NCBI GenBank assembly: GCA_029224185.1
Contig: CM055200.1
Coordinates: 6,041,438 to 6,105,437 of the forward strand
Origin: Karalla daura
Taxonomy: Eukaryota > Chordata > Actinopteri > Chaetodontiformes > Leiognathidae
Direction: 5' to 3'
Length of the DNA stretch: 64,000 nt
The notes beneath the pieces were generated by a model. That model did no database searches. It was not told where the DNA came from and worked only from the letters and a program-made list of their open reading frames with translations. A program made the translations under genes and the position numbers. Within the stretch, counting starts at the first letter, position 1, and the number at the start of each line of letters is the position of its first letter. This document shows, one piece after another, positions 1 to 51,182 of the stretch.

Positions 1-10
1 CCCTCTCCTC

Positions 11-44
<34 letters not shown>

Positions 45-1310
45 TTCTCCCTCTCTCCCTCTCTCCCCTTAACACCATTCACGGTCCTTTAATGCAGCCC
101 GGGCTGCCCCCTCCAAGTGTCTGCCCGCAAAGAAACTTTCCAAACTCCATCACCATGGCCTCCCATTAATTAGGCCCCAGCCAGCCACGCAGGAACAGCG
201 CTCGCAAGCACGCTCCGCATCGTGGCTGGCAAATTAGAAAAAAAGAAAGAAAAAAAAAAAAACAGGAAATGATTTTGATTCTCCCTCCTTCTCTCTTTGT
301 TCTCCTTCTCTCTACCCACCAAGTAGTAAATAGCAGAGGAGGGAGCCGGCAATGTCAGACGCTGTTTACTGATTGTTTTGTTTTAATCCATGGTGGGTTA
401 TCCATGCAGCTAGAGCTGCTCAGGTCTCCATTTGAGTTTCTTCTAACATGCTTTTTTTCCCTCTCTCTCTCTCTCTCTCTTTTGTTCCTAATGTGGAGAC
501 ACTGTTGTTTGTATTGAGCCCCTCTGGAGACTTAATGGAATATGTGCTTTCATGTTGGGTTTTTTTCTTTTTTATGTTTTGTTTTGTTTGCGCTGCCTCT
601 TTTTATCTGGAACAAGAAACGCAGGCAGGCAGATCCGTGAATACGGGGAATTAAACAGAGGTCTCGGGTTTCGCTTTTGGTGTCAGATACTGATGGACGC
701 CAATCAATCAAAGTGTCTCTTCACGCCGGGAACATTTGATTGTGTGGATATTGCTGTCATTTATGGGTTAGAAATGTATGAAGAGACGTATCGGGATTAG
801 TGCTGCAACAAGGAATAGATGAGTGAACTATTAATTGACTCATGAAATAAACAGCCTCAACTATTTGAATAAAAGTTTCATGTTACTATGAATTTCCTGT
901 CACGGGTAGAGACAAAAAGGGTCATTTAAAGACCTTATCTTGGCCTTAGTGAAGCAGACGTAACCAATGTTTACAGATTCTGCATGGTGAAGTAGACCAA
1001 ACAAATAATTGATTATTGAGAAAGTAATTAAGAGATGAATGGACTATGAAAGCAATCATTTGTTGCGTGGAAATGGAAAAGATGAGATGAGACATTTTGA
1101 GTCAGAGTTTATTGGATTGTGGAGACTAACATATTCCTGTCACAGAACTGTTAACAACAAACCGAGATCTTTTTCTGCCCTCCTTCCGGGTGTTTCCGCT
1201 TTGACAGTTGACTCCTTTAACGACACTCTTCCAGTCTTTCACTCTTCTCTCCTTTCTCGCTTCCCTCCTTTCCGCCGTCCCCATCCCACCCCGACCGAAC
1301 CTCGCCGCAG
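1..1310 (+). other. Intronic DNA upstream of the first EHBP1 exon in the window
   Basis: It starts in a CT-rich repeat (1-66); another CT run is at 461-481. The rest is AT-rich unique sequence without a recognisable exon. The exon before 1311 is outside the window. Confidence 0.6.
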
Positions 1311-42437
<41,127 letters not shown>

Positions 42438-43460
42438 CGGCCGCGTCGGGATGACGACACAACCAACAAATGTAGCCGATTCAAGAAATGTATCGCAGCG
42501 GTTCTTCTTATTATTATTATTATTGTTATTATTGATAATGTTATGATTTGATAGTGGCTCTCCTAGACCGTTTCAGTCTCCGGAACCCTGTTGTGGTTGT
42601 TGTTTCTCTCGACCCCGCAGCACGACTTTTTACCGGACCGGTCACAGTGTTTATTTGAGCTCTCCTCCTCCGCTTTGACCCAGAACGGTACTTGTATGGA
42701 ACATGAGTAGACAGCACATGGCGAGGGTGGAAATCAGTGGGCTCCAGGTACAGCACAACTGGCCTCACTGGGTGGATTTTTTTTTTGTTTTGTTTTTTTT
42801 TAGTTTTGAGAAGAAAAAAAAAAAGGAAACAAAGAGTTGTTGTAATATCGATCTTTTCAAGCTATTTCCTGACTTGACTTGTTTAATCTCTGAATTATTT
42901 CACTTTAAAGTTTTTACCTGTAAAATATCTTAAAGGGGGAGGGGGGAGGACACCTTTAATGTTCATAAACCTTTTTCCAATTGCTTTTTTTATCGTCTTT
43001 ATCGGCTTGAATGCAGTTTTACCAAAAGAAATGTCGAGGAAAAAAAAACAGAAAAAAGTCTCTTGTTGTACATTTTCATCACTGCTCTGACCAACAGCTT
43101 CCAAAATGTTTTTGTTTTTGTTTTGTTTTTTTGGTTTTCTTTTTATTGTCAGGTTTCATGCAGTCAAAAACAAAATATATATAAAATATACATACATATA
43201 TATATTATTTATTGCCGTTTGTCCTTTTTATGCTGCTCATAAGTGACTCGACCACCATTTCAAACTGATTTTGGTTTCTATTTATTGTATATTCACGAAG
43301 AAGAAGAAGAAGAAGAGAAACTTATGCTTCCACCTGCGTCACGTAGAGCTCCACACCTGGTGCAGTTGTTGCTTTTTATGTGTTTATCTGTTTATTTATT
43401 CCAAGTGTCATAACCTCCCAGTCTCCCATAACAATAATAAAGTCCTTTATGATTTCATAC
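42438..43460 (+). other. ehbp1: EHBP1 3' UTR with poly(A) signal
   Basis: This AT-rich, non-coding stretch follows the stop codon and contains T-rich runs (42779-42800, 43108-43142), an AT tract near 43175-43210 and a (GAA)n run near 43300. A canonical AATAAA lies at 43436-43441, followed by a T-rich stretch. Cleavage is inferred about 20 bp downstream. Confidence 0.75.
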
Positions 43461-44057
43461 TCCACAGGAGGCAGCGTGTGGCCTGAGTTATTCTCAACCC
43501 TGTTGGGACGCCATTTTGTAATTATCTTCACCTCCTAAAAGGTGGATTCAGTGGTTCACCTCCATCCTTCCGCTGAAACCCTGGGAAAAAACTATTTTAC
43601 ATCTATTTTTCTTTTTTTTCTTTTTAAGGTGGATTTTTGAAGAAATCTGCCAGTCATTTACACTCTTAAAACGTGTCATCAACCAGATCTATCCCTTTTT
43701 CCAGATCATATTTCTGCATTTGTATTTTTTTAATTTTTAGACCACATTTCCTCGTCTTACACTCCAACGCACGTATCTCTCTTTAGATTTTTTCAGACAA
43801 TATCTCTTTCTGTTTTTCGCGTCGTTTTTGCCTCTCCTCTCCCCCCGTTTCTGTTTTTCACACCGTATTTCTCTACGTTTGTCACCGTTTTTTCCCCTCT
43901 CGCTCTTTCTTTTTTTTCCCTCCCCGACCGCACATAAGTGGCCCCTATCATCCACACTGCGTTTAGAGACGCTGATTATTCTGCTCCGACTCCCCTGCGA
44001 CCGCTGCCGCCGCGTCTTTAGAAATTAAAATTGGCGTACGGCGCTTTTCTTTTTTCC

Positions 44058-44115
<58 letters not shown>

Positions 44116-44672
44116 TTTTTTTGCCGAGGAAGATTAGAGAAATCACTTTGTACCGAGCAGATGTTTTTTCCTCTCTCCTCCTCCCTCTCTCTCTCCCTCT
44201 CTCCCTCTCCCTCCCTTTGAATATGGATGGATATCAAATATCTAACTCGGACGTGGAGGGAGGAAAAAAAATGTATCGCCTCCAAAAAAAATAATTGCAG
44301 CACGTACCTTTTTTTAAAAAAATAATAATAATAATAATAAGAGTAATCCCGGAGTAAAGTGTGCGGTTTAACCCGGCCCTGCAGGCAGCCTCCCGTCCGC
44401 GATTAAAGCTGTAAAATGGGTTGTGACAGCGGTCGTCCTCCCCTCCCCTCCCCGGATCCTTTTTTTTTGCCCCCCCACTTCTTTCTTTCTCTCTAAATAC
44501 TTTGAAAATTAATTTGCCGATTCGTTTCTCCCTCTGCTTGGGACTGACCCGCACGTACGTGCGCGCATTTCCCCATCTACGCACGTTTCCTTGCTCTCCC
44601 CCCCGAGGCCACTCTTTTTATTGTTCGTAGCGTTTCGTGTTGTTATTAAGTAAGTACACTAGCCATGGCTTC

Positions 44673-44716
<44 letters not shown>

Positions 44717-45960
44717 AGGCAACAATTATTCACACTTACCTGTCACTTCTACCTGAATGCGAACCCCCCGGTTTCTACCATTTCCTGCGCTCCTATGTTT
44801 CGTTCGTACGCAACTTTTTTTTTTTTTTACAAAAGTTTTGCTGCTCCTTCCTCTCAGCCTGCCTTCAAAATCCACACCATTTAAACGCAATTTTTAAGGA
44901 TTATTTTTTTCTCATATGAATTTACAATATGCATTATTTGAATGCCATTTTTTGGTTTGTTTGTTTGTTTGTTTGTTTGTTTTAGAATAAAGCGTCAGAA
45001 GCTGTCTTACCTGCTTGTTTCAGGCTCCCGCTGAAGCTGGAAAAGAGAGAGAAAGAAGGAGAGTGAGAGAGAGGAGGAGGAGGAGGAGGAGGGGGGTGGC
45101 ACATTCGCTCCCATTTTCTCGCTCTTTCTCGGAGCGCAGCGGCGTCGGGCTGCGGAGCTGCGGAGCCGCGGAGCCGCATCTCTGCGCAGGCTCCTGCGGC
45201 TGAATGGATTATCTCCAGAGCTCCTCTCGCGTCTCCTGGCCTCACCTCACAGGTGCGGCGTCCTCCGGCCCTCTGCCTCACTCCCCTCCCAACAACAAAA
45301 AAAAAAGAGAGAGAGAGGAGAGGAGAGGAGAAGGGGAAGCTGTCCCCCCACCCTGCACCTGGCCTGGGGGGGAGGCCTGCTCCCTGCACGCAGCCCTGCC
45401 GCTCGCTGCTCGGATGCGGCTCCGCACCGACAACATCCCTGCTCCCAGTCCTGCCTGCCTGCCTGCCTCATGCCCGGGCTGAGGGAACCAAACTTTTCAC
45501 CCTCCTCTCCTCCTCCTCCTTTCCTCCTCCTCTCCTCTTCTTCCTCTCCTCTCTAATCCCAGGCTCTAATCCCGGCTCAGCATTAAGGGGGGGGAAAAAA
45601 TTCTGCCCGCAATTTGGGATTAGACAAAATACTCTTATTACAAAAGGTTTTCTGCAACTTGATGACTTGATACATGTTCGGAGAGGGAATGGGGGGGTGG
45701 GGGGGTCCTCAATTAACAAGAGAGAGAGGGAGAGATGTAGGGGAAATGGTGGAATAAACAACACCACTCTCTTTTTGTGGTGTGAGGTGGGCCATATTTG
45801 TCCTGAATGGCCTTTTTGCATAATTTAACGGTGTGTGTGTGTGTGTGTGTGGAAAAAAGCAGAGCAGAGGGTGATGGTATTCCAGGCCCTCTGACTGTTC
45901 GGACTTCAGATGTGCTGGAAATAAAAAGGTGCGTAAAAGAGTTTGACCCGGGCGTGCGCG

Positions 45961-45964
<4 letters not shown>

Positions 45965-46037
<73 letters not shown>
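45965..46037 (+). repeat. (CA)n microsatellite upstream of OTX1
   Basis: Pure CA run of 73 bp in the EHBP1-OTX1 intergenic region. Confidence 0.97.
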
Positions 46038-46040
<3 letters not shown>

Positions 46041-46150
46041 CACACATCATTTTCACACTGCACTGGGACGCACCTCCTCTGACACCCCCCTCCTCCCCAT
46101 TCGCAATCTGTGCGCGCATAAAAACTAAACCCGCGGAAAGGTGCGTTCAG

Positions 46151-46153
<3 letters not shown>

Positions 46154-46185
<32 letters not shown>
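46154..46185 (+). repeat. Poly(C) run of 32
   Basis: Thirty-two consecutive C on the plus strand, about 460 bp from the first GGATTA of the proximal enhancer candidate. It has G-quadruplex/i-motif potential, but its length could also be an assembly error. Confidence 0.85.
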
Positions 46186-46505
46186 TGTGCATGTGCACGG
46201 CTAGCAGGCCTCACCCCCCCAACCCCTCCACACACACACACACACACACATGCAGCAACATGACTTTGTTCCTTTTTTGGACCCATTGATGTTTTAGTTT
46301 CTCTGCTCATGGATGACTTTCAAGTCCCACAGGCCTCCACTTTGATACCACACACACACATAGACACACACACACACTTAAAAAATGCAATTTCCATCCC
46401 TGCACCTCTCTCTCTCTCTCTCTCTCTCTCATTTTCTCTAAATCGGCTTCACGTACACAAAGTTGATGTCGAGCCAAACCAGCCGAGCCGACCTGAGAAA
46501 ATGCA

Positions 46506-46539
<34 letters not shown>

Positions 46540-46599
46540 GGGGTACGGGTTGTGGTTGTGGTTCGTGTTTTTGCTCCTCAGTGAGTCTGGGGTCCGTCC

Positions 46600-47200
46600 C
46601 TGTTAAACTTTACGTCAACCATCCTCAAATGTAATTCTAAATGGGGATTAGAGCTCATTAATATTCATGAACTACTCTGTGTGTGTGTGTGTTTGGAGAG
46701 ACGGGGGTAGATGAGGGAGGAGGTGTGTGTGTGTGTGTGTGTATCACATTAAAATCAAAACGGGTGAATTTAACTTCTACTGAATTTGACTTCGCGAGCG
46801 GAGGAATTAAGCGCCAATAATCCGCCTATTGATTAACACCAATAATCCGAGTATTGATGAAAAGGCAGGGAGGAGTAGGATCCTCGGGCCTCGCGGGAAA
46901 TAATGATCCGTAATGCTGATAAACCAAACAAAATGCGGATTCCTGTCTAATGAAAAAAAACAAACAAACAGCTAAGCCTCGTCGTCTTTCTTCACCGTTT
47001 GCAGAATTTATTCAGGTGAGTTGAAGCTTTGGATGGGAATTATAATTGCTGCGGATCGGCGCAGGAGGAGTGTTAGACTTTTAAAAAAAGAGAGAAAGTT
47101 TTGGTGTTGATTTATGCTTTTCAGAGAAACAAATTCCACGTCGCTGCCTGGCGACAAACGCGATTGTGATTGGGAAAGTTTTCGGATTTAATTGGAGTTT
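46600..47200. promoter_or_regulatory. Candidate OTX1 proximal enhancer (CNE-like)
   Basis: A mostly unique AT-rich island holds a GGATTA at 46645, ATTAATATTCATGA (POU-like), the duplicated TAATCC units, AATAATGATCCGTAATG and ATTGTGATTGGG. Two short TG repeats (46678-46692, 46723-46742) interrupt it. It resembles conserved non-coding DNA near developmental genes; conservation was not tested. Confidence 0.42.
46814..46863 (+). repeat. 25-bp tandem duplication, each unit with a TAATCC site
   Basis: Two adjacent 25-bp units share CCAATAATCCG, two variable bases and TATTGAT, followed by a diverged A-rich end. The TAATCC cores are at 46818-46823 and 46843-46848. The units lie about 4.3 kb upstream of the OTX1 start codon and about 1 kb upstream of the candidate first exon. 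Confidence 0.85.
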
Positions 47201-47639
47201 CTCAGGACTTTTCTCTCCTGTTCCGTCTCGCTCCAGGAGACATTTCCAGTCTTCCTCTTCTTCTCCCTCCTCCTCCTCCTCTTCTTCTTCCTCCTCCTCA
47301 CAATAATCTCTTCCTATAGAGGCAGATCCCTCCGTTTCACCTCCTCCTTCAGGCCTGCGAGACATTTCTTCGTTTTATTGGAGATATATTTTTCATCCTT
47401 CCCTCCCTGCCACGGCCGCAAACCGCTCCGCCTGCGCTAGTTGTTGCGCCACCGCGCTCTGGATGACCGCGCGCGGTATCTGCTCCTCCGTTCGCTCTTT
47501 TGTGCTGTATCTTTAGTGTTATTTCTCCTGTGCGTGGCTCGCTTTGGATAAACGACTAAATGTAAATCTTTCCCTTTGCTCGGTCCGGTCTCGGGACCTG
47601 CAGGAGGAGGTGGGGGGGTGGGTGGGTAGAGAGAGGGGG

Positions 47640-47800
47640 GTGAGAAGTGGGAGGGGCCTCGACGGGGTCGTCTCTGAGCTCCCATTGGCTGCGGCGGCTG
47701 TCCGTCAGCGCCGAGGCGCGCCGGGATTGGCTGCGGGATGCTGATCCGCAGGTGTCCTCCGCTCTTAGAGGCGCTGGGCGGAGAGAAGGTGATCAATCTT
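47640..47800 (+). promoter_or_regulatory. Candidate OTX1 core/proximal promoter with two inverted CCAAT boxes
   Basis: A GC- and CpG-rich stretch contains two ATTGGCTGCGG copies (ATTGG at 47684-47688 and 47726-47730, 42 bp apart) and GGGCGG-type sequence (about 47773). It ends in an AT-richer tail with ATCAATCTTCATCTG. Paired inverted CCAAT boxes at fixed spacing are typical of NF-Y promoters. The probable first exon follows directly. Confidence 0.5.
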
Positions 47801-48221
47801 CATCTGTCCCCATTAGAAATCATCTGAGCCCTCTGACAGACAGACAGCGGCTGTAAAAACCCGCAGAAAAGCACATGAGTCTGATTTATCAGCCTGTAAA
47901 AACACCCGGAAACACCGCGCCCTGGACGCGCTGACGCGCCAATCTGCGCACGCTTGTTTTTCCACCTTCCGCGATGCGTTTTTGCGTCCGAGTTTGACTT
48001 TTTTTTTCTCTCCCCGCACCTCTTTCCACACACACACACGCACACATACACATACACACACGAAAACACACACACGCCTCCTCTGCTGGATAATTTTTAC
48101 CTGCTGCTGCTGCTTTTCGTCTTTGCGGGCCCGGAACTTCTGGAGGAAAGGACCGAACGAGAGAAGGAAAGGAAGAAAGACGGAAAGGGGGAAGGAGGAA
48201 AGAAGGAAGGGAAGCCCAAAG
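47800..48221 (+). other. otx1: Probable non-coding first exon of OTX1
   Basis: This stretch lies just downstream of a CpG-rich, twin-CCAAT region and ends in a strong donor (CCCAAAG|GTAACT at 48222). A purine-rich segment (48144-48220) precedes the donor. The acceptor that would receive it is at 50992, giving a 2.8-kb first intron. The start is arbitrary within about 100 bp; no TATA box is visible. Short upstream ATGs (47876, 47973) would open only small uORFs. Confidence 0.45.
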
Positions 48222-48479
48222 GTAACTTGTCCTCTGTTTGTCATTTTGTGCAGACTCTGGGACGCTCCTCAGCTGCGCGTCGTCAACTCAAACAGTCCAT
48301 AAACAGCCAGAAAAAAAAAATCACCGTTTTTACGCGTTAAGAAACAGTCGCACACTTTTTTTCTTGCGTAAATTTTGGCGTAAAATCTCAGTGCGTGGTT
48401 TTGTGGATTTCTCTGTTTTTTTTGTTGTTTTTTTAATTGCGGAAGAGTCTGCGAAGCCTCGCCGAGCTGGATAAATTCA

Positions 48480-48770
48480 CTCCGGACTACTCATGAAATG
48501 CTCACATATTTTTCTTGACCTGCTCTCCCAGTCCTTCTTTGCGCCCGTTTAACAACTGGCCATTAAAACGGCCGGGCCGCTCGGCAGATAATTGTCGAGG
48601 CGTGTTTTTGGTTTTTCTGTTAATTTGTTTTGCTGATAAGGGCCCTGGTGAAAGGCTCGCTCTCCCCGGAGGTCTCATCTAAATTCTAATTGAGTTCATT
48701 TGCACCGAGATCTGCGCCTTTTTCTCTGCGGCCTGGCTGACTGCGCAGGAGAGAGAGAGAGACCAGGTCT
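48480..48770. promoter_or_regulatory. Candidate CNE at 5' end of OTX1 first intron
   Basis: Unique sequence begins about 260 bp after the first-exon donor, with CATTAAAACGGCCGGGCC, GCAGATAATTGTCGAGG, a TGATAAGGGCCC motif and CTAATTGAGTTCATTTGC. No coding potential or repeat structure is visible. Confidence 0.38.
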
Positions 48771-49741
48771 GCTTTTTTTTTTTTTTTTTAAGGTTCAGGT
48801 TGACTCTAAAAAAATCATCTGAACACTTCTTCACACGCTCTCTAATTTAATTCACACTTTTGGAAACCCAGAATTGTGTGTGTGTGTGGGGTGAACGTAA
48901 ACTTCCATTAGGATTAATACAGCAGGGAGGAAATGGCTGGATTAGTGGGTGTAAATGTAATCTTAAATCTTTAATGAGGGGGGGGGGGAACATAAACAAA
49001 ACAAAACAGATGGAAATGAGGCAGCCTCAAATTATCAGGACGTTTATCAGGTGGAGGTCTGTGGAAATGCATGAGAAACTGAAGCTGCAATGAACTGAAA
49101 AAACCTCCTGTAGTGTAAAACAAAAACATTTATACGTTTATTATGTTTATTTCAGCCCCGAATTTATGAGACTAAGGAACAAATATTACTTGTTTTTTAA
49201 CCAAGGAATGAAAGATCCAGGAGTCTGTGGTGAGGTCTGAGGCACGTCTGTATAATCCAGAGGGACAGCAGTGCAGAAGTTACAGCAGAGTGGTTTTTAC
49301 GGCAGATCAGATCCTCCTTTGAAAGAAGTTGAGTGGACCTGAAACAAAGCACTGAGACTTTCAGTGATTCCCATGTACAGATGACCAGACCACAGCTGTA
49401 ATTCAGCCTCTTGCATGTGTGGCAGAGGAGGCCTGCACACACACACACACACACTCATACACAGTCTAAATTTATAAAAAGGACGAGCTTGAGTTGAGTT
49501 TCGTCTTTCAAATGAATAAAAATAGAGAGAGCAAGGAAAATCTGCCTCTTTTTTTTTAGCCACAAACCAAAATAAAATCAGCGGCTCCAAGGTAAAAAAA
49601 AAAAAATGCTGAAGGCCGTAGCTTGAGAGAAATGATTTTAATTACGTGTCTCGACATTATTACAAAACCCAGGCAAAAGTTCGTGTTTTCATGCGATGTC
49701 CATCTTGTGGAAATGGTAAAATAACCCGCATCTTGGGGCTG

Positions 49742-49800
49742 ACCAATAGGAAATTAATACATCAACAGATCCAGAGTTCCTCTTCATCTTCTTTATAAAA
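49742..49800 (+). promoter_or_regulatory. CCAAT plus TATAAAA pair inside OTX1 first intron (possible alternative promoter)
   Basis: CCAAT at 49743-49747 is followed 47 bp later by TATAAAA (49794-49800), in the same orientation as OTX1 and about 1.2 kb upstream of the exon that holds the start codon. The surroundings are unique AT-rich sequence. It could equally be chance or part of an enhancer. Confidence 0.3.
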
Positions 49801-50246
49801 CCCCCCGTGTCCAATTAAAGTAATTATTCAGCATTGTCTCCGTCCTTTTCCTAAAATCTAACTTTACTCGGGCTCCATTTTGTAGCAGTAAAAGTTGAGT
49901 TTCTCCTTCCCCCCCCCCCCCCTCTGCCGGGCCACTTGGAGCCCAGTTCTCCTCTCAGCTGTCGGGATCTGATCGGTTTAGGATCATCAATTCCTCTCTC
50001 TTATTCCCCGTTCCTGCTCTCCGTATATCACGCCCGGGAGACTTCAGAGAAGACGTGTTTTCCTCAGCGTTTCTGCACTTTGCGAGGAGAGTAGAACCGG
50101 CGGACCTCCTCCGCCTCGCAGAGCCATTTATTCTAGATCAGAGAGCAGCTGTAATTCCAAGACACTTAACACGGCCAGGAGATTTTAGCAGCTTTTACCT
50201 TAAAAGATGAACAAGGGAATATGGGTCCCGCTTTAATTGGCAAAAC

Positions 50247-50286
50247 TTAATTAATTATCGAATTAACTAATTAATTAATTAATTAA
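50247..50286. repeat. TTAATTAA-rich tract
   Basis: A run of overlapping TTAA/TAAT units interrupted by TATCG and CTAA, in the OTX1 first intron. It supplies many overlapping TAATTA homeodomain cores. Confidence 0.85.
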
Positions 50287-50992
50287 AGCAGCAGCTCGTG
50301 CTGGTATAGCTTTGTCTTCTGTCTTCATTTGCAGATGTAGGTGCATTTAGCACGCACTAAAATTGCCTTAAATTTAGAATACATTTACAAGAAAACAAAA
50401 GAATACAAAATTCAGGACTGCACTTATTTTAAAACCCTGCTTATAATTAACCAAGACAAAAGTAATTTGTGTTTATCACTTGGATTTTTAGGGTATTTGC
50501 TGGGGCGTGTAGGCCCATTTTAAGGCAGTCCTGGTCCACAAAACCATCTAGATTTCTCTTTGAGGAATATTTATCAGGCACTTTTCTCCAAATCGACATC
50601 ACTGAAGAGACCGTGGTCTGTAAGTGAATGCTGCTCTTCTCCAGCCTATAGCTTAAGAACTACAAGAACAGAGTTTAAGCACTGTTGAAGAGGACGAGGA
50701 GGAATGTAAGGAGAAGGAAGAACAAAGGAGGGGAGATGTTCTGGGAAGTTTGGTCTTCAGGATCCACTACGAGATGTTGAGAGATACCCCCTGAAGACAG
50801 TAGTAGCACTAAGAAAGTCTGGTCCTCACTCACTTCTAACCTTTGATTTGTGTTTCTGCCACTCTCCAATGTCCAGACTGTGTCCTGTAGCAGTGCAGGC
50901 CTTTTTTAAGGTGGCAGCCGTGTGTGTTTCCTATCTGAAGAGATGCTGACTGTGTTCTCTCTCCTGTCCTGTGTGTGTGTGTGTGTGTGCAG

Positions 50993-51085
50993 TGACTTAT
51001 CGAGGTCTCCTGTTCCGTCAAGCTGCAGCATCGGGGGAAAGCGACCCACTGGCCTGAGCTGGGTGGAGCAGTGACCGCCTGTAGC
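50993..51085 (+). other. otx1: OTX1 5' UTR segment before the start codon
   Basis: An AG acceptor at 50991-50992 follows a T/C-rich run and a (GT)n repeat and fits an exon that begins TGACTTATCG. The 93 bases up to the ATG contain no upstream ATG. OTX genes usually have non-coding 5' exons, so a spliced leader is expected; the exact boundary is inferred. Confidence 0.6.
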
Positions 51086-51182
51086 ATGATGTCCTACCTC
51101 AAACAGCCCCCCTACGGCGTCAACGGCCTGGGGCTCAGCGGCGCCGCCATGGACCTGCTGCACCCCTCAGTGGGATACCCAG
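51086..51182 (+). CDS. otx1: OTX1 coding exon 1
   Basis: It encodes MMSYLKQPPYGVNGLGLSGA, then AMDLLHPSVGYP, plus one base; donor CCCAG|GTACAG. The start is the first of two adjacent ATGs in context GTAGCATGATG; no ATG precedes it in the same exon (from 50993). The N-terminal motif is shared by all vertebrate OTX proteins. Confidence 0.97.

Larger units (their letters stand above)
43461..47639 (+). other. EHBP1-OTX1 intergenic region
   Basis: No coding gene. 43600-44900 is T/C-rich with CT and TG repeats; 45100-45480 is GC- and CpG-rich. Then come TAATCC sites (45554-45622), a CA array, the C32 run and the enhancer-like block 46600-47200. Confidence 0.7.
44344..49258. promoter_or_regulatory. 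Homotypic cluster of TAATCC/GGATTA (OTX-type) sites upstream of OTX1
   Basis: By eye there are ten perfect six-base sites: 44344, 45554, 45567, 45617, 46645, 46818, 46843, 48911, 48939 and 49253 (start positions, both strands). About 2.4 are expected by chance in 4.9 kb. Homeodomains with Lys50, such as OTX1 itself, bind TAATCC, so autoregulation or OTX2 input is a natural reading. Confidence 0.5.
49600..50340. promoter_or_regulatory. Candidate CNE in OTX1 first intron, with TAATTA-rich tract
   Basis: Mostly unique sequence carries AATGATTTTAATTACGTG, TCCAATTAAAGTAATTATTCAG and a dense run of TTAATTAA motifs at 50247-50286. A C-rich run interrupts it at 49911-49921. It has the motif density expected of a homeodomain-bound enhancer. 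Confidence 0.4.
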
